Origin: Kiritimatiellales bacterium | Lineage (GTDB): Bacteria; Verrucomicrobiota; Kiritimatiellia; Kiritimatiellales; Pontiellaceae | Length of the DNA: 5,805 nt | Assembly (NCBI GenBank): GCA_015486775.1 | Contig: WFRA01000354.1 | Span: 1 to 5,805 of the forward strand | Direction of reading: 5' to 3' | Shown: one piece after another, positions 1-5,070 of the stretch | How the letters are laid out: each line of letters opens with the position of its first letter | How positions within the stretch are numbered: position 1 is the stretch's first letter | Position numbers and translations under genes: made by a program | The notes under the pieces: generated by a model | Told to the model about the DNA's origin: nothing | The model's database searches: none | The model's input: the letters and a program-made list of their open reading frames with translations, nothing else

Positions 1-1050
1 GACGAGGCGTTTTTTGATGTATGCACCCATCTCCCGCGAATTCTCGACCAGGTTTTCCTTTTCGAAAATATCGAGCACGGCCGTGACCGCAGCACTGGAA
101 ACCGGATTGCCGCCATAGGTGCTACTCATCTCACCTTTGGAGAGGCAACCAAATATTTCGCTGGTCGAGCAGATTGCCGAAACAGATACGCCGCTACCGA
201 TCCCTTTGCCCAGAGTCAGCAAGTCGGGTTGCAGATCCTCGTGGTCGGCTGCCCACATTTTTCCAGTACGTCCATATGAAGCCTGAACTTCGTCCAATGT
301 GAAGAGGATTCCCTTTTCGCGAGCCCATTCGCGCAGCTTTTTCAGCCAGCCCTTGGGCGGGAAAACAAACCCGCCAGCCCCCTGGTAGGGCTCCACGATC
401 AAGCCTGCTAGTGACCCGGTCGAGTTGGTTGCAATGATGTATTCGAGATGATCGAAATATTTTCCAAAGTCTGGAACACCGTCGCACAAGCCCAGCGGAT
501 CGCGGTAAGGATCGGGGTAGGGCGCGCGGATTACGCCTGGAATGGTGGGGCCGTAGTTGCGTTTTGGACCACCCAGCCCACCCACGGAAGCGGCTCCCGG
601 GGTACGCCCATGAAATCCACCGCTGAAGCTGAGGATTTCATACTTGCCGGTGTAGCGCTTCATCAGGCGCAGAGCTCCTTCAACCGCCTCCGAACCGGTC
701 GAAAGGAAGAAGCATTTATCGAGCGGCCTGGGCAGGGCCTTAACCAGCCGCTCCGCCGCTTCGATGCGGTAGGGGGTGGGGCACTCATAGTTGTTGAGCA
801 AGTCCTCGCTGGCTCGCTGCGTTGCCTTCACCAAGTGCGGGTGGCAATGCCCGACATTGGTCACCAGCACACCGGAAGTCCAGTCGATGAACACATTCCC
901 GTCGACATCGTTGACCAAGCAACCCTTGGCCGATTCCCAAACCAACTGCGCCTGATATCCCGTTACATCGGCCTCGTTTCGATGCCACTTTTCAAGCAGT
1001 TCCGCGCTCTTTGGCCCTGGAATCTGTGTTTTTATTTGAACCTGTCCCAT
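1..1050 (-). CDS. Class III PLP-dependent aminotransferase, GabT-like (3' end outside window)
   Basis: This is the first 350 residues of a fold-type I, class III aminotransferase; the reading frame is open to the window edge. It should move an amino group from an omega-amino acid or similar amine to a keto acid, using PLP, in the cytoplasm. Visible motifs are NVGHCHP (65-71), GSEAVE (119-124, PLP phosphate binding), FSGGFHGRT (142-150), VEPYQGAGG (219-227), LDEVQASYGRTG (252-263; Asp253 pairs with the PLP ring nitrogen), TLGKGIGSG (279-287; Lys282 is the Schiff-base lysine) and STYGGNP (310-316). Arg149 and Glu220 match the Arg141 and Glu211 positions of E. coli GabT, which favours a GABA-type omega-amino acid; taurine, beta-alanine or dialkylglycine-type substrates remain possible. 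Family members are about 420-450 residues, so roughly 75-100 C-terminal residues are missing. The ATG at 1048-1050 follows AGGAG at 7 nt. It is probably the fourth gene of the minus-strand operon, 72 nt after the dehydrogenase. Confidence 0.93.
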   Translation of the reverse strand, partial: MGQVQIKTQIPGPKSAELLEKWHRNEADVTGYQAQLVWESAKGCLVNDVDGNVFIDWTSGVLVTNVGHCHPHLVKATQRASEDLLNNYECPTPYRIEAAERLVKALPRPLDKCFFLSTGSEAVEGALRLMKRYTGKYEILSFSGGFHGRTPGAASVGGLGGPKRNYGPTIPGVIRAPYPDPYRDPLGLCDGVPDFGKYFDHLEYIIATNSTGSLAGLIVEPYQGAGGFVFPPKGWLKKLREWAREKGILFTLDEVQASYGRTGKMWAADHEDLQPDLLTLGKGIGSGVSVSAICSTSEIFGCLSKGEMSSTYGGNPVSSAAVTAVLDIFEKENLVENSREMGAYIKKRLV

Positions 1051-1057
1051 TACTTCT

Positions 1058-1062
1058 CTCCT
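1058..1062 (-). promoter_or_regulatory. Ribosome binding site of the aminotransferase
   Basis: AGGAG on the minus strand ends 7 nt before the ATG at 1050. It supports that start and the decision to extend the frame to 1050. The site lies in a leader that is nearly the same as the one in front of the dehydrogenase gene. Confidence 0.8.
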
Positions 1063-1122
1063 ATTAAAATCCAAAATTTGTTTAGTGCTTCGATGTTCGG
1101 ATTTAAATGCGGCAGTGTCGCA

Positions 1123-2103
1123 CTATCTCCGGATTTTATTGACCACGCATCGAGCATCACGTCCGGCGCATCCAGCAAGGATATCGTCGAGAATGCTCTT
1201 CCGTATTTCCCATCCGGCCTCTTCCGAGGCCCAGCCGATGTGGGGTGTCAGAACAATATTGTCCAACCCAAACAGCACGAAGTCCGGCGGGGGCGGCTCG
1301 ACGTCGTAGACATCGATTCCGGCTGCCGCGATTTTCTTGTTCCGCAAGGCGTCCGCCAAGGCGTCCGCATCCACCATGCCGCCGCGCGAGGTATTCACCA
1401 CGCAGGCCGTCGGCTTCATCAGCGAGAGCGTCTCGGCATTCACGATGTGGTGCGTGTCCTCCTTGAGCGGGGTGTGCACCGTAATCAGGTCGGATTCCCG
1501 AAACAGGGTTTCCTTGTCTACCCACTCAATACCCTGCATGGCCGCTTTGCGCTTTTCCGACAAATAGGGATCACAACCGATAATCCGGAATCCGAACGAC
1601 TGCATCTTGCGAACCACATGCGATCCGATCCGGCCAACCCCCAGCACGCCCAGTGTTTTTCCCTCCATGCGGTAGATCGGAAACTGGTCGCTGAAATCCC
1701 ATTCGCCGGCGGCGCTGGATTCGTCCAGCGTTTTACGACTCTGGTATCCTTTCCGAGCGCAAGCAAAGAGCAAGGAAATGGCATGTTCGGCCACATCGAT
1801 CTGGCAGTAGTCCGGCTGGTAGGCAAACTGGATGCCGTGCCTTGTGCAGGCCTCCACATCTACGTTGTCGTACCCGATGCCATGCCGGATGATCAACTTG
1901 CACTTTTCAAGACGGCTAATCAGCGACTCTGGAAACTTGACCATGTTCACCACGATCACATCCGCATCCCGAACCTTTTCGAGCACCTCTTCTTCCGGGC
2001 GGAACTTGAGTTGGCATACCTCGAAATCAATTCCCTCTTTTTGGAGCGCCTCGGCCTCCCAATTCATATCCGCTTCGATATAGTCCGTTACCACGACTTT
2101 CAT
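1123..2103 (-). CDS. D-isomer-specific 2-hydroxyacid dehydrogenase, CtBP/phosphoglycerate dehydrogenase-like
   Basis: This complete 326-residue NAD-dependent dehydrogenase interconverts a D-2-hydroxy acid and a 2-keto acid. The substrate-binding domain covers about residues 1-100 and 295-326, with RHGIGYDNVD at 73-82. The inserted Rossmann domain covers about 105-290. It has GVGRIG (155-160) as the GxGxxG loop and Asp178 after the second strand, which favours NAD over NADP. The full catalytic triad is present: Arg240 in NTSRGG, Glu269 in DVYDVEP and His288 in TPHIGW. There is no ACT domain, so it is the short form. TPHIGW and the overall length resemble the bacterial C-terminal-binding-protein-like subgroup. 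The ATG at 2103 has GGAGG at 7 nt. It lies third in the operon, 158 nt after the Gfo/Idh gene. In this setting it may reduce or make a keto acid linked to the hydrolase product, but the substrate is unknown. Confidence 0.93.
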   Translation of the reverse strand: MKVVVTDYIEADMNWEAEALQKEGIDFEVCQLKFRPEEEVLEKVRDADVIVVNMVKFPESLISRLEKCKLIIRHGIGYDNVDVEACTRHGIQFAYQPDYCQIDVAEHAISLLFACARKGYQSRKTLDESSAAGEWDFSDQFPIYRMEGKTLGVLGVGRIGSHVVRKMQSFGFRIIGCDPYLSEKRKAAMQGIEWVDKETLFRESDLITVHTPLKEDTHHIVNAETLSLMKPTACVVNTSRGGMVDADALADALRNKKIAAAGIDVYDVEPPPPDFVLFGLDNIVLTPHIGWASEEAGWEIRKSILDDILAGCAGRDARCVVNKIRR

Positions 2104-2110
2104 GCAATTC

Positions 2111-2115
2111 CCTCC
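2111..2115 (-). promoter_or_regulatory. Ribosome binding site of the 2-hydroxyacid dehydrogenase
   Basis: GGAGG on the minus strand is spaced 7 nt from the ATG at 2103. It is a strong site and fixes the start. Confidence 0.82.
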
Positions 2116-2134
2116 GATTAAAATCTAAATTATC

Positions 2135-2214
2135 ATTCGCGTGATTCGTGCAATTCGTGATCCCATTCCCTTTAGTGTTTTATTGATCGCAAATTTCGCG
2201 AATCGCACGAATTC
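2135..2214. repeat. Intergenic element of two inverted arrays of 9-bp ATTCGYGNN repeats
   Basis: The left arm is three exact 9-bp steps: ATTCGCGTG (2135-2143), ATTCGTGCA (2144-2152) and ATTCGTGAT (2153-2161). The right arm, read on the minus strand, is again three steps: ATTCGTGCG (2204-2212), ATTCGCGAA (2195-2203) and ATTTGCGAT (2186-2194). The arms match at 22 of 28 positions (2135-2162 against 2187-2214 side, both ending in GATC). Five of the six differences are C/T transitions, so about half of them become G-U pairs in RNA of either strand. The centre holds TTTAGTG. It fills much of the 158-bp gap between the Gfo/Idh and dehydrogenase genes and would be transcribed within the operon. I recall similar ATTCGTG-rich spacers in PVC genomes, but this is memory and not a search. 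It could be a mobile or MITE-like repeat, an RNA hairpin that tunes downstream expression, or a protein-binding array. Confidence 0.75.
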
Positions 2215-2261
2215 TGTTCCCAGTTTTTGAGCCACGCCTTCCTTGTTCAATATTCTGCGGT

Positions 2262-3368
2262 TCAAGGTTGTTGCGCGGCCGCAGAGACCTCGATCCATTT
2301 GTTTTGTTCAGCCGATTCATAAATTGCATCCACGGTCCGGAGAACCGAAACCGCATCCTTTGCCGTAATGCCGGGATCTCTGTCTTGCCGAATGGCATCT
2401 AGGAAATCCTCCACATAATCCCTCCCCATGACGCCGGAATAGCCGGGAACCGGATCTAGCTGGAAGGAAAGTATCCGGCTGGGTCCATCCTCCATTTTCG
2501 GAGAACTGCTGTAGAGTTCAAGCGTATCGGTATTTCCTGCCCCGCCTTGCTCCCCCTCGTAGCGGGGACTGTAGCTCAAGACCCCTTCGGTTCCGCGAAG
2601 GGCGATGTAGAGATCGCGTCCACAGGGATAGGAATCCGGAACAATATAGCTGGTCGTCAGAACCCCAGCCGCACCGGATGCATATTTCATCAGCACCAGC
2701 GAGCTGTCCTCAATGTCGTATTTGTCGGAAGAGTGCAGGTTTGTGGCGCAGACTTCGGTTGCCGTCTCGCCCGTCAGATGGCTGATCAAATCGAGCCAGT
2801 GCACCCCGAGGTTGTACATCGGTCCGCCGCCCGACTTTTCCTTTTCCAGCATCCAGGCCGAGTGGCCGACAATATACCGATCGACCCGCCCCGCCGAGAG
2901 ACGCGCCTCGACCGAAACCAGTTTGCCGATCAACCCCTCCGAAAGGATCTCCTTCATCGCCTTCACCACCGGGTGGTATCGCCAGCAATATCCCGTCGTC
3001 AGTTTGACCCCGTTTTCCGTCGCGGCCGCAGCGATCTGCCGAACCCCCTCCACCGTATTCGAAACCGGCTTCTCAATCATCAGGTGCAACCCGCTCCGGG
3101 CACACTTGACCGCCGCCCCGGCACAATCCGAATGCGGCAGAAAGACCACCGCCAGATCCAACTCTTCTTCCGCAAGCATTCGATCCAGATCCGTATAGCC
3201 CTTCAGATCGAACTCATCGCAAAATGTCTTCAACAAATCGGCATCCGGATCGTAGACACAGACAATGTCCGTATTCTCGCTGTTCTGGAAAAGCGTTAGA
3301 TAGCCCCGCGGATGCAGATGCTGCAGGCCGATGATCGCCCCTTTTATAAATTCCCGTTCTTTAGGCAT
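2262..3368 (-). CDS. Gfo/Idh/MocA family oxidoreductase
   Basis: This complete 368-residue NAD(P)-dependent oxidoreductase belongs to a family that usually acts on sugars, inositols or their derivatives. The N-terminal Rossmann domain covers about residues 8-125. The family lysine motif is present as MIEKPVS (97-103, Lys100). The C-terminal alpha/beta domain covers about 130-355 and carries the catalytic-region motif GGGPMYNLGVHWLDL (180-194) with His190 and Asp193. The nucleotide loop is odd: where most members have GxGxxG/A, this one has IIGLQHLH (12-19). There is no signal peptide, so it is probably cytoplasmic. It starts 9 nt after the hydrolase stop codon with only a weak GAGA-like site inside that stop region, so translation may be coupled. 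The ATG at 3368 is the only sensible start. Substrate is unknown; an aldose, uronate or cyclitol derivative would fit the operon. Confidence 0.92.
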   Translation of the reverse strand: MPKEREFIKGAIIGLQHLHPRGYLTLFQNSENTDIVCVYDPDADLLKTFCDEFDLKGYTDLDRMLAEEELDLAVVFLPHSDCAGAAVKCARSGLHLMIEKPVSNTVEGVRQIAAAATENGVKLTTGYCWRYHPVVKAMKEILSEGLIGKLVSVEARLSAGRVDRYIVGHSAWMLEKEKSGGGPMYNLGVHWLDLISHLTGETATEVCATNLHSSDKYDIEDSSLVLMKYASGAAGVLTTSYIVPDSYPCGRDLYIALRGTEGVLSYSPRYEGEQGGAGNTDTLELYSSSPKMEDGPSRILSFQLDPVPGYSGVMGRDYVEDFLDAIRQDRDPGITAKDAVSVLRTVDAIYESAEQNKWIEVSAAAQQP

Positions 3369-3377
3369 AGCCAGTCT

Positions 3378-4181
3378 CTATTTTTCGGCAACAACCGGAT
3401 TGACCAGTGTTCCCACCCTTTCGATTTCCACACGGACTGTGCTTCCCGGGCGCATCAGTTTGCGCGGCTCGCGGAACCAGCCCACACCTTCCGGGGTGCC
3501 GGTCAGGATTACCGTACCCGCCAGCAGCGTCGTTCCCTGCGAGAGAAAACTGATCAGCTCCGCAACGCCACGAATCATCAGCTTCGTGCTGGACTCCTGA
3601 ACGGTTTCGCCGTCGAGTACCGTCTTGATTTTCAAGTCGGTGGGGTCGCCAACCTCGTCTGGGGTCACCAAGAAGGGTCCCATCGGCGCAAACGTATCGA
3701 AGCTCTTGCCGCGGATCCATTGTCCGCCGCCGCGCTCCAGCTGCCAGATGCGGGCGGAAACATCGTTGGCCACCATGTAGCCCGCAATGCGTTCCAGCGC
3801 CTCTTCTTCAGAGACATTGTGGCAATCCTGCGACAGCACAACCGCCAGTTCGCCCTCATAGTCCACCTCGTCGGCACAGACCGATGGAATCACCACCGGG
3901 CATTCATGGCCCGTCGCTGCCGCCGGGTTTTTCATGAAAACCACCGGCTCCGGCTGCTCCTCCAAATTGCACTCTTCGATGTGGGCTCGGTAGCTTGCCG
4001 CCACGCAAACCAGCGCACGCGGATCGACCGGGGCAAGAAAATGTTCTGCCTTCACGACCTCGTCCGTCATCTTCAGATCCGGGTCAATCAGCGATGCCCC
4101 CTCGCACCGCATCAGTTTCCCGCCAACCTCCGCAACCAGTATTTCCTCTCTCGACTCGCTAAGCACCCTTGCAAACTTCAT
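3378..4181 (-). CDS. Fumarylacetoacetate hydrolase (FAH) family protein, probable acylpyruvate / 2,4-diketo acid hydrolase
   Basis: This complete 267-residue protein is first in the operon. FAH-fold enzymes cleave a C-C bond in acylpyruvates or 2,4-diketo-3-deoxy sugar acids, or isomerise or decarboxylate related compounds, with Mg or Mn. A short N-terminal domain (1-50) precedes the FAH domain (about 55-265). Seen in order are YRAHIEE (64-70; the loop with the active-site His-Glu pair), DYEGELAVV (107-115; Glu109 and Glu111 as metal ligands), NDVSARIWQ (139-147; Asp140 as third ligand), GKSFDTFAPMGP (158-169; Lys159) and TGTPEGVG (227-234). The usual glycine before YRxH is Ala-Ala-Ser here, and the usual NDVSARDWQ has Ile145; neither removes a known ligand. 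GGGAG lies 6 nt before the ATG. Closest roles by family are fumarylpyruvate hydrolase or 2,4-diketo-3-deoxy-L-fuconate/rhamnonate hydrolase; the neighbouring dehydrogenases favour the sugar-acid option. Confidence 0.92.
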   Translation of the reverse strand: MKFARVLSESREEILVAEVGGKLMRCEGASLIDPDLKMTDEVVKAEHFLAPVDPRALVCVAASYRAHIEECNLEEQPEPVVFMKNPAAATGHECPVVIPSVCADEVDYEGELAVVLSQDCHNVSEEEALERIAGYMVANDVSARIWQLERGGGQWIRGKSFDTFAPMGPFLVTPDEVGDPTDLKIKTVLDGETVQESSTKLMIRGVAELISFLSQGTTLLAGTVILTGTPEGVGWFREPRKLMRPGSTVRVEIERVGTLVNPVVAEK

Positions 4182-4187
4182 GACTTT

Positions 4188-4192
4188 CTCCC
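4188..4192 (-). promoter_or_regulatory. Ribosome binding site of the FAH-family hydrolase
   Basis: GGGAG within AGGGAGA on the minus strand lies 6 nt before the ATG at 4181. It supports this start. Confidence 0.75.
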
Positions 4193-4213
4193 TTTTAAAG
4201 CACTCAAAGGGGA

Positions 4214-4242
4214 AATGTAACTAATCGTTTACCTTGTCGCAA
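4214..4242 (-). promoter_or_regulatory. Candidate sigma70-type promoter of the four-gene operon
   Basis: On the minus strand, TTGCGA (4237-4242) and TACATT (4214-4219) are separated by 17 nt and match the -35 and -10 consensus at 4 of 6 positions each. The predicted transcript would start near 4207, about 26 nt before the hydrolase ATG and with room for its ribosome binding site. The spacer and -10 box are covered by the palindrome at 4217-4232, which suggests repression. This is pattern matching only. Confidence 0.5.
4217..4232. promoter_or_regulatory. Candidate TetR operator O1 (hydrolase operon)
   Basis: GTAACT-AATC-GTTTAC is an imperfect palindrome (4 of 6 arm positions) between and over the -35/-10 boxes of the operon promoter. 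It matches the site at 5016-5031 at 11 of 16 positions with the same arm and spacer lengths. A TetR gene lies directly beside it. Confidence 0.45.
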
Positions 4243-4297
4243 GCCGGAATTCACGGAAAATCCAACCCGGCAGATGGATGACCAGAAGAACGAGCCA

Positions 4298-4918
4298 TCA
4301 GGCCTTTATCCCGTTCAGGATCATATCGGCCACGGCCTTGCTGGCGCATTCGAGCACCTTGGGATCCGCCAGATCCAAGCCTAATGCCCGCGAGAGGGTG
4401 AAGCGGTTTGAATAGTAAACCATGCAGTTGCCGATCAGGCTGATCAGCAGGAAACGCGAATCGATCTCCTTGCGGATCGTTCCCTTCTTCTGTCCGGCGC
4501 AAACCACTTCGACCAGCCGTTCCATCAGAGGGCTTTTGCTGAGTTGGACTTCCATGGCATCCAAGCTGCGACCCTTGTTCAGGTTTTCCCAAAGAATCAG
4601 GTGGACGAACTCCGGGTTGGCTTGGAGGAACGAAAAGTAGGCGGAGACTAAGTCCTCCACCACCTTCCCGATCGGGTCGTCCGGGAGCAGGGTCTTGGCC
4701 TCCAGCGTCTCCAGTTTGCGGTATTCGGCCGACAGTGCCTCCTGATACAACCTTTCCTTGCTTCCAAAATAGTGGTAGACCATGCGCTTGTTGATCTGTG
4801 CATCCGTTACGACTTCGTCCAAGCTGGTTCCGGCAAACCCATTTTCGGCAAAGAGCCGGATGGCGGTATCAAGTAGCCGTTGCCTGGCTTTTTCGCCTTT
4901 GGCGGTAAATGTTTTCAT
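4298..4918 (-). CDS. TetR/AcrR family transcriptional regulator
   Basis: This complete 206-residue repressor-type regulator has its N-terminal DNA-binding domain at about residues 8-58. The helix-turn-helix is at 31-55: TSLDEVVTDAQ, then INKRMVYHYFGSKE with the typical YxYFxSKExL signature. The rest is a helical ligand-binding and dimer domain. The segment NPEFVHLILWENLNKGRSL (101-119) resembles the TetR_C_29-type C-terminal domain as I remember it. It sits upstream of the enzyme operon on the same strand, 116 nt away, and is divergent from the second Gfo/Idh gene. That placement suggests it controls both and itself, with a pathway intermediate as inducer; the ligand is unknown. No Shine-Dalgarno sequence precedes the ATG at 4918. 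The HTH begins at the normal distance from this start, so I keep it. A -10-like TATTTT 7 nt upstream raises the possibility of a leaderless message. Confidence 0.92.
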   Translation of the reverse strand: MKTFTAKGEKARQRLLDTAIRLFAENGFAGTSLDEVVTDAQINKRMVYHYFGSKERLYQEALSAEYRKLETLEAKTLLPDDPIGKVVEDLVSAYFSFLQANPEFVHLILWENLNKGRSLDAMEVQLSKSPLMERLVEVVCAGQKKGTIRKEIDSRFLLISLIGNCMVYYSNRFTLSRALGLDLADPKVLECASKAVADMILNGIKA

Positions 4919-4925
4919 GGAACTT

Positions 4926-4953
4926 AAAATAACCGTGGCCGAGCAAAAGACAA
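4926..4953 (-). promoter_or_regulatory. Possible proximal promoter of the TetR gene (would give a leaderless mRNA)
   Basis: On the minus strand, TTGTCT (4948-4953) and TATTTT (4926-4931) have a 16-nt spacer and match consensus at 4 of 6 positions each. The start point would fall at or next to the A of the TetR ATG (4918). This would explain the missing ribosome binding site. A rival is the TATAAG box at 5013-5018 on the same strand, which has only a poor -35 but overlaps operator O2. Confidence 0.28.
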
Positions 4954-4976
4954 GGCCATTTTTCGTCGTTCAACCT

Positions 4977-5004
4977 CTGGAAAAATGCAAAAAAGCATTG
5001 CCAG
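4977..5004. repeat. Interrupted inverted repeat in the divergent control region
   Basis: CTGG (4977-4980) pairs with CCAG (5001-5004). Inside it, AATGC (4984-4988) pairs with GCATT (4995-4999) across an A6 centre. The outer and inner centres differ by one base. The right arm overlaps the -35 box of the plus-strand promoter. It may be a second regulator site or simply a bent A-tract with chance symmetry. Confidence 0.35.
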
Positions 5005-5026
5005 CGAACCCGCTTATAACTATTAA
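4998..5026 (+). promoter_or_regulatory. Candidate sigma70-type promoter of the divergent Gfo/Idh gene
   Basis: TTGCCA (4998-5003; 5 of 6 to consensus) and TATTAA (5021-5026; 4 of 6) have an exact 17-nt spacer. Transcription would start near 5033 and give a leader of about 38 nt before the ATG at 5071. The -10 box lies inside the palindrome at 5016-5031. Confidence 0.5.
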
Positions 5027-5031
5027 GTTAC
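5016..5031. promoter_or_regulatory. Candidate TetR operator O2 (divergent region)
   Basis: ATAACT-ATTA-AGTTAC is a palindrome with arms matching at 5 of 6 positions; the inner TAACT/AGTTA arms are perfect. It covers the -10 box of the plus-strand promoter and a TATAAG box (5013-5018) facing the TetR gene. It shares length, spacer and 11 of 16 bases with the site before the hydrolase operon. The likely ligand is the adjacent TetR protein, which would then repress its own gene too. Confidence 0.5.
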
Positions 5032-5070
5032 TTTTGATTGAAAAACACCCGCCACCCCAGAATACACGTG

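Noticed and set aside
448..2121. Long plus-strand open frame of 557 codons across the aminotransferase and dehydrogenase genes
   Set aside because: It is antisense to two genes with complete catalytic motifs, spans the gap between them, and its translation is low-complexity, rich in His/Arg/Phe, with no recognisable domain.
2120..2158. Internal promoter before the dehydrogenase gene (TTGCAC and TAATTT on the minus strand)
   Set aside because: Spacing is 15 nt and the boxes fall in the ATTCG repeat and leader, so the match is weak and probably incidental.
2135..2214. Reading the 9-bp repeats as a CRISPR array
   Set aside because: Repeats are 9 bp, directly adjacent with no unique spacers, and mirrored; no cas gene is present.
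2547..3299. Plus-strand open frame of 250 codons
   Set aside because: It lies wholly inside the minus-strand Gfo/Idh gene and has no recognisable motif.
3312..4220. Plus-strand open frame of 302 codons
   Set aside because: It is antisense to the FAH-family gene, whose metal ligands and signature motifs are all intact; its own translation shows no domain.
4243..4271. GCCGG/CCGGC hairpin downstream of the TetR stop as a terminator
   Set aside because: The stem is only 5 bp with a 19-nt loop and there is no T-tract on the minus strand after it, so a terminator cannot be supported.
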